NCBI RefSeq assembly: GCF_028748065.1
Contig: NZ_CP118166.1
Coordinates: forward strand, 77,501-141,500
DNA: 64,000 nucleotides
DNA from: Hyphococcus flavus
Lineage (GTDB): Bacteria > Pseudomonadota > Alphaproteobacteria > Caulobacterales > Parvularculaceae
Reading direction: 5' to 3'
The notes beneath the pieces were generated by a model that had not been told where the DNA came from, did not search any database, and saw only the letters and a program-made list of their open reading frames with translations. A program made the position numbers and the translations under genes. Positions 60,450 through 64,000 of this stretch are shown here, piece after piece (the first letter of the stretch is position 1; every line of letters starts with the position of its first letter).

Positions 60450-61674
60450 CCAGCCATTCCTTTACGCGCAGTGCAAAGATGTCGCGAACACCGTCATTAT
60501 CAATTCTCTCAACGATTTCGCCGACAAAGGCTTCGACAAGTAATGCGCGCGCTTGCTCCTCATCGAGCCCACGCTGACGCAAATAAAACAATGCGTCTTC
60601 ATCCAAAGCGCCAACGGTTGACCCATGGGCGCATTCGACATCGTCGGCGTAAATCTCGAGTTCCGGTTTGTGGTTTGCTTCAGCCGTATCCGACAACAAC
60701 AACGCATTCGCAGTCATCTGCGCGTCGGTTTTCTGCGCTTCGCGTTTGACGTAAAACTTGCCCTGAAAAACATTTCGCCCTAGATCTTTTGCTACGCCCT
60801 TGTGCAGCTGCCGCGCTTGGCAGCTTCCTGCGAAATGCCTGATGTCACTTGTGAAATCAGCATGGCGAGCATCAGCAAGCAACGACGCACTGTTTACCAT
60901 GGCGGAAGAGTCCAGCGCCCAGAAGTGAAAGTGATTTTCATGTCGACTTAACCGCCCGCCAGTAGACAGGCTAGTCTGTTCCAACCGCGCCTGCTCATCG
61001 ATCTTAGCGGCACAGATTGCGTGCGAAATAGATTGTTCACCCGCATTTTGCAGAACGTACCGTTTTATCTGAGCGCCATCACGTAACACAGTGTGAAAGA
61101 GGTGAGAGTAAAATCCAGCGCCCTCGCCTTCGTACGTTTCGATGAGCGTCGCACGTGAATTTTCCGAAAACCTAATCATCGTCTGAGCGAATGAAAAACC
61201 AGCGCCGGTATTGATGTGACGAACAAGAATTGGACGGTCAAACTCGACGCCTTCCCGCACCTCAACGCCTAGCGCTTTGCGCGTCATGGCGACATTCAAT
61301 GTGGCGATGGCATGATTTTCCAATTCCGGGATCGTCGCCACCGTATCCATGACGCCGTAACGCAAGCCTTCAGGCATATCTTCCGCCGGCAGCTCGATGC
61401 GGCCGTCAACGATACGAAATTCCAGCGGATCAAGTCCGGCAAACGCGGATGGCGCGACGGTCGTATCTAAAACATCGTTCGCAGGCTCGAAACTGCGCAG
61501 CACGTTGTTGAAATCAGACCACTTCCAGCCTTCCACTTTGCGGTTGGGCAGGCGCAGTTTCACATAGCGGTCGAACGCCGCCGCTTGGGCCTCGCCGGTT
61601 TTCGAGCGCGTGTTGTAAGCCGCCTCTAGAGCGGCTTCAAATACGCTGGGGTTTTGAATTGCCGTTTGCGCCAT
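60442..61674 (-). CDS. sufD: Fe-S cluster assembly protein SufD
   Basis: The 410-aa protein has the SufB/SufD beta-helix core with HFWALDSSAMVNSASLLADARHADFTSD and VKREAQKTDAQMTANALLLSDTAEANHKPELEIYADDVECAHGST. It also has GALDEDALFYLRQRGLDEEQARALLVEAFVGE. It partners SufB and SufC in the scaffold. It lies five bases downstream of sufC. Confidence 0.93.
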   Translation of the reverse strand: MAQTAIQNPSVFEAALEAAYNTRSKTGEAQAAAFDRYVKLRLPNRKVEGWKWSDFNNVLRSFEPANDVLDTTVAPSAFAGLDPLEFRIVDGRIELPAEDMPEGLRYGVMDTVATIPELENHAIATLNVAMTRKALGVEVREGVEFDRPILVRHINTGAGFSFAQTMIRFSENSRATLIETYEGEGAGFYSHLFHTVLRDGAQIKRYVLQNAGEQSISHAICAAKIDEQARLEQTSLSTGGRLSRHENHFHFWALDSSAMVNSASLLADARHADFTSDIRHFAGSCQARQLHKGVAKDLGRNVFQGKFYVKREAQKTDAQMTANALLLSDTAEANHKPELEIYADDVECAHGSTVGALDEDALFYLRQRGLDEEQARALLVEAFVGEIVERIDNDGVRDIFALRVKEWLDE

Positions 61675-61679
61675 TAATC

Positions 61680-62426
61680 TTATGCCGCCTCGATAAATTG
61701 GTCGTATCCGGATTTTTCCAGCTCTTGCGCAAGCTCCGGCCCGCCGGATTTCACAACCCGCCCATCCGCGAGAACATGCACCGCATCGGGCTTAATGTAA
61801 TCAAGCAATCGCTGATAATGCGTGATGACAAGAAAGCCTCGATCGGACGCACGCAACGCGTTCACAACATCGCCAACCATTTTCAGCGCGTCGATGTCGA
61901 GCCCTGAGTCCGTTTCATCCATGATCGCAAAGCGTGGCTCGAACATCGCCATCTGCAGCATTTCCATGCGTTTCTTCTCGCCGCCAGAAAATCCAACATT
62001 GAATTGACGTTTCAGCTTCGCGTTATCAAGCCCGACGACTTTCGCTTTTTCCCGGATCAATTTGATGAAGTCGGCGGCTGAAACCTCTTCCTCACCGCGC
62101 GCCTTGCGCTGGGCGTTCAGAGCCGTGCGAATAAAATTCATGGTCTGCACGCCGGGAATTTCCATCGGGTGCTGGAATGACAGGAACAAACCCTTCGCGG
62201 CGCGCTCATTTGGATCAAGCTCCAGCAGGTTATCGCCATCAAGCGTAACGGCGCCGGATGTCGCCTCATACTCTTCGCGTCCAGCGATGCAGTGGGAAAG
62301 CGTCGATTTGCCAGAACCATTCGGCCCCATAATGGCGTGCACCTCGCCCGCGGGAACCTCCAGCGAAACACCTTTTAGAATTTCCGCGCCGCCAACCGCG
62401 ACATGAAGATCATTAATTTTTAGCAT
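61680..62426 (-). CDS. sufC: Fe-S cluster assembly ATPase SufC
   Basis: The 248-aa ABC ATPase has Walker A GPNGSGKST, the Q-loop FLSFQHPMEIPGV, signature FSGGEKKRMEM and Walker B AIMDETDSGLD. The tail AQELEKSGYDQFIEA is typical. It powers the SufBCD scaffold. The ATG at 62426 overlaps the stop of the upstream NTF2-like gene (TAATG), so it is coupled to that gene rather than to sufB. Confidence 0.95.
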   Translation of the reverse strand: MLKINDLHVAVGGAEILKGVSLEVPAGEVHAIMGPNGSGKSTLSHCIAGREEYEATSGAVTLDGDNLLELDPNERAAKGLFLSFQHPMEIPGVQTMNFIRTALNAQRKARGEEEVSAADFIKLIREKAKVVGLDNAKLKRQFNVGFSGGEKKRMEMLQMAMFEPRFAIMDETDSGLDIDALKMVGDVVNALRASDRGFLVITHYQRLLDYIKPDAVHVLADGRVVKSGGPELAQELEKSGYDQFIEAA

Positions 62427-62878
62427 TACTCGTTTTCTGTCGTTTGTGTGATACGTGTATTTTGATCGTGAATCAGGCGCCACTCGCCGCCTTCCAGCTG
62501 GAACAGCAGAAGCAACCAAGATGACCTCGGCTCGCCTTCCGGCGTATCGCGATAGTCGTATTTCAGGAGAGCTGCCGACATGTCTTCACCTTCCATCAGC
62601 TTGACCGTCTCAATATCCATCCGCCAATTTTCGTCCTGAAACCATTCACGATGAAAACCTATGACGTCGTCGGTCGTTTCGATAACCTCACCCTCCGGAA
62701 AGATGATCATCAAATCATTGCGACCTGTAACTGTTGGCGCATAGGCCTCAAGGTCTTTCGCGTTGATGGCAGCCAGATGCGCCTTAACGGCAGCGTTAAA
62801 ATCCGGCCGTGGCGCTTGTGCTTCACTGCATGAAGCAAGAAACAGCACATTAAGAGCTATAATGAAAACGCGCATCAT
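62426..62878 (-). CDS. Lipoprotein with NTF2/SnoaL-like domain, inserted in suf operon
   Basis: The 150-aa precursor has a signal with lipobox LASC, then an NTF2-like cone fold: AHLAAINAKDLEAYAPTVT, DVIGFHREWFQDENWRM and GGEWRLIHDQNT. Such domains bind or turn over small molecules. ATG 62878 overlaps the stop of the Rid gene (ATGA), and its stop overlaps sufC (TAATG), so it is tightly coupled on both sides. An exported protein has no obvious role in cytoplasmic Fe-S assembly. Confidence 0.82.
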   Translation of the reverse strand: MMRVFIIALNVLFLASCSEAQAPRPDFNAAVKAHLAAINAKDLEAYAPTVTGRNDLMIIFPEGEVIETTDDVIGFHREWFQDENWRMDIETVKLMEGEDMSAALLKYDYRDTPEGEPRSSWLLLLFQLEGGEWRLIHDQNTRITQTTENE

Positions 62879-63315
62879 GGCTTTACCGCAAGACATTCAA
62901 TTTCGAGCGCCGCGCCGAGAGCGAGCCCGTCAACGCCAAAGGTTGACCGCGCCGGTTTCGGCTCCGGCAAAGCGTCGGCATAGGCTGTATTCATTTTTGC
63001 ATACTGCGACATGTCATCGAGAAACACGGTGCATTTGACAATATCGGAAAGGCTGGCGCCTACCTGGTCCAGCGTCGCAGCGTAGTTTTTGAAAATTTGC
63101 TGCGTTTCCGGCCCGACGCCGCCTTCGACGAGAGTCATGGTTTTATAATCGACACCGATCTCGCCGGAGAGATAAATTACGCCATCCACAACAACGGCTG
63201 ACGAGAATGGAAAAGTTTCCGGCAGATCAGGATTACGATGATATTCGCGCTCGCCCGCTAGGGCTGCCGTTATGCCAAGCGTAGTGATGAGGAAAAAAGT
63301 CAAAACCGCTTTCAT
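62875..63315 (-). CDS. Exported Rid (YjgF/UK114) family protein
   Basis: The 146-aa precursor has a signal peptide (LTFFLITTLGITAALA) and a Rid domain: LPETFPFSSAVVVDGVIYLSGEIG, QIFKNYAATLDQVGASLSDIVKCTVFLDDM and the terminal RSTFGVDGLALGAALEIECLAV. The Arg that supports imine hydrolysis (here in PARSTFGV) is present. Most Rid proteins are cytoplasmic; export is unusual. It sits between a cupin and an NTF2-like lipoprotein gene in the suf operon. Confidence 0.88.
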   Translation of the reverse strand: MKAVLTFFLITTLGITAALAGEREYHRNPDLPETFPFSSAVVVDGVIYLSGEIGVDYKTMTLVEGGVGPETQQIFKNYAATLDQVGASLSDIVKCTVFLDDMSQYAKMNTAYADALPEPKPARSTFGVDGLALGAALEIECLAVKP

Positions 63316-63320
63316 ACCGT

Positions 63321-63764
63321 TTATTCCTTTGTCGCCGTTTTCGGTTCAACAATGATGTAAACCGTGGCGGTGTCGCCGATGTTCAAAGCTTCATGCCAAT
63401 CGATGCCGTCGGACGTCCATGACGCGCCCGCAGGGGTTTCCAATTCGCGCGTTCCGTTTGCGTCTTTGATGCGCATAGTCCCGCCTTCGAGGATGTAGCC
63501 GAAATGCGGTGCGTGCAAGTGCCGTTCATGCCCAACGCCCGGCGGAAACGTACATTTAAGCGCCCGCACATTGTCCGTCTCCTGCAAAAGCCCACAGACT
63601 TTTTCACCTTCCCATCCAGCCTCAAGCGGATCGGGAAGCGACTTATGCATGACAAGCGCGCCGCCGGAAGACGGGATCGGGTTTTCAGCCTGTTGCGCGA
63701 CGGCAATTGCTGGAATTAACGTCGATACGGCAATCGCCAAACAAAATCTCAACGCAGACTTCAT
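63321..63764 (-). CDS. Exported cupin-domain protein, inserted in suf operon
   Basis: The 147-aa precursor has a signal peptide (RFCLAIAVSTLIPAIAVA) and one cupin barrel. The metal-site region is PPGVGHERHLHAPHFGYILEGG (several His), with GIDWHEALNIGD supplying the final His. ATG 63764 overlaps the sufB stop (TGATG). It could bind a metal or small ligand in the periplasm. Coupling to sufB links its translation to Fe-S assembly, but no mechanism is known. Confidence 0.85.
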   Translation of the reverse strand: MKSALRFCLAIAVSTLIPAIAVAQQAENPIPSSGGALVMHKSLPDPLEAGWEGEKVCGLLQETDNVRALKCTFPPGVGHERHLHAPHFGYILEGGTMRIKDANGTRELETPAGASWTSDGIDWHEALNIGDTATVYIIVEPKTATKE

Positions 63765-64000
63765 CACCCCACGCTCCCCTCAAGGCTGACGGAAACAAGC
63801 TTCTGCGCTTCGACGGCGAATTCCATCGGCAGCTCCTGCAGAACCTCCTTACAGAAACCATTGACGAGGAGCGCCACGGATTCTTCTTCCGAGAGCCCCC
63901 TTTGCTGGCAATAGAAAAGCTGGTCTTCGGAAAGCCGCGAAGTCGTCGCCTCGTGCTCAAGGATCGCTTTCGGGTTCTTGCTCTCCACATACGGCACCGT
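63764..64000 (-). CDS. sufB: Fe-S cluster assembly protein SufB, C-terminal part (cut by window edge)
   Basis: The last 78 residues of SufB are encoded: PYVESKNPKAILEHEATTS, DQLFYCQQRGLSEEESVALLVNGF and EFAVEAQKLVSVSLEGSVG, a near-invariant family end. The frame is open to base 64000, so the gene extends beyond the window. It is the scaffold subunit that assembles clusters. The stop overlaps the start of the cupin gene. Confidence 0.95.
   Translation of the reverse strand, partial: TVPYVESKNPKAILEHEATTSRLSEDQLFYCQQRGLSEEESVALLVNGFCKEVLQELPMEFAVEAQKLVSVSLEGSVG

Overview
The window comes from an alphaproteobacterium with roughly half G+C by eye. The indicators are an lptF-lptG-lptD-surA-pdxA-rsmA outer-membrane block divergent from pepA, a DUF3126 protein, a CC0125/CC1285-type lipoprotein, a TraR/DksA zinc-finger protein and a sufB..CDST-A operon. 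A marine or aquatic lineage near Parvularculales or Hyphomonadales fits, but that is inference. No rRNA, tRNA, CRISPR array, transposase or prophage was found.

Layout. 0-7.3 kb: cut rhomboid protease, tandem PilZ protein, GYF-domain protein, PhoH ATPase, a polytopic RND/MMPL-like protein, DUF3126, a periplasmic copper chaperone and an orphan membrane protein. 7.5-12.5 kb: ABC-F ATPase, chorismate mutase, methyltransferase, Na/Ca-type exchanger, zinc-finger protein and holC. 12.7-14.9 kb: a translationally coupled secreted pair, a repeat-containing fibre-like protein and an M23 peptidase, both with Bacteroidota-style C-terminal modules, lying between holC and pepA. 15-25 kb: pepA, the LPS-export and outer-membrane biogenesis genes, then pdxA and rsmA. 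25-34 kb: lipid/acyl-CoA genes, small lipoproteins, esterase and an iron/2OG-oxygenase-like protein. 34-40 kb: TonB receptor with a fumarylacetoacetase-family gene, and homogentisate dioxygenase with two small genes.

41-48.6 kb: a five-gene operon (carboxylase beta, acyl-CoA dehydrogenase, hydratase, biotin carboxylase alpha, BKACE) divergent from a TetR gene, with a 24-bp near-palindrome between them. Gene order and sequence look like the acyclic-terpene (atuCDEF) type rather than the leucine (liu) type. The BKACE gene at the end suggests an undescribed way to finish the pathway. 48.7-57.6 kb: S41 peptidase, GST, a second acyl-CoA dehydrogenase, a VPLPA-CTERM protein, a second acyl-CoA synthetase, nitronate monooxygenase, pyruvate kinase and dienelactone hydrolase. 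57.6-64 kb: TfoX-like protein, lipoprotein and the suf Fe-S operon on the minus strand. Three genes for exported proteins (cupin, Rid family, NTF2-like lipoprotein) sit, tightly coupled, between sufB and sufC.

Most promising for new biology: the atu-like operon with BKACE, the exported trio inside the suf operon, and the Bacteroidota-like secreted pair. Coordinates use the start codon judged best from Shine-Dalgarno spacing and signal-peptide position, so several proteins are shorter than the longest open frame.
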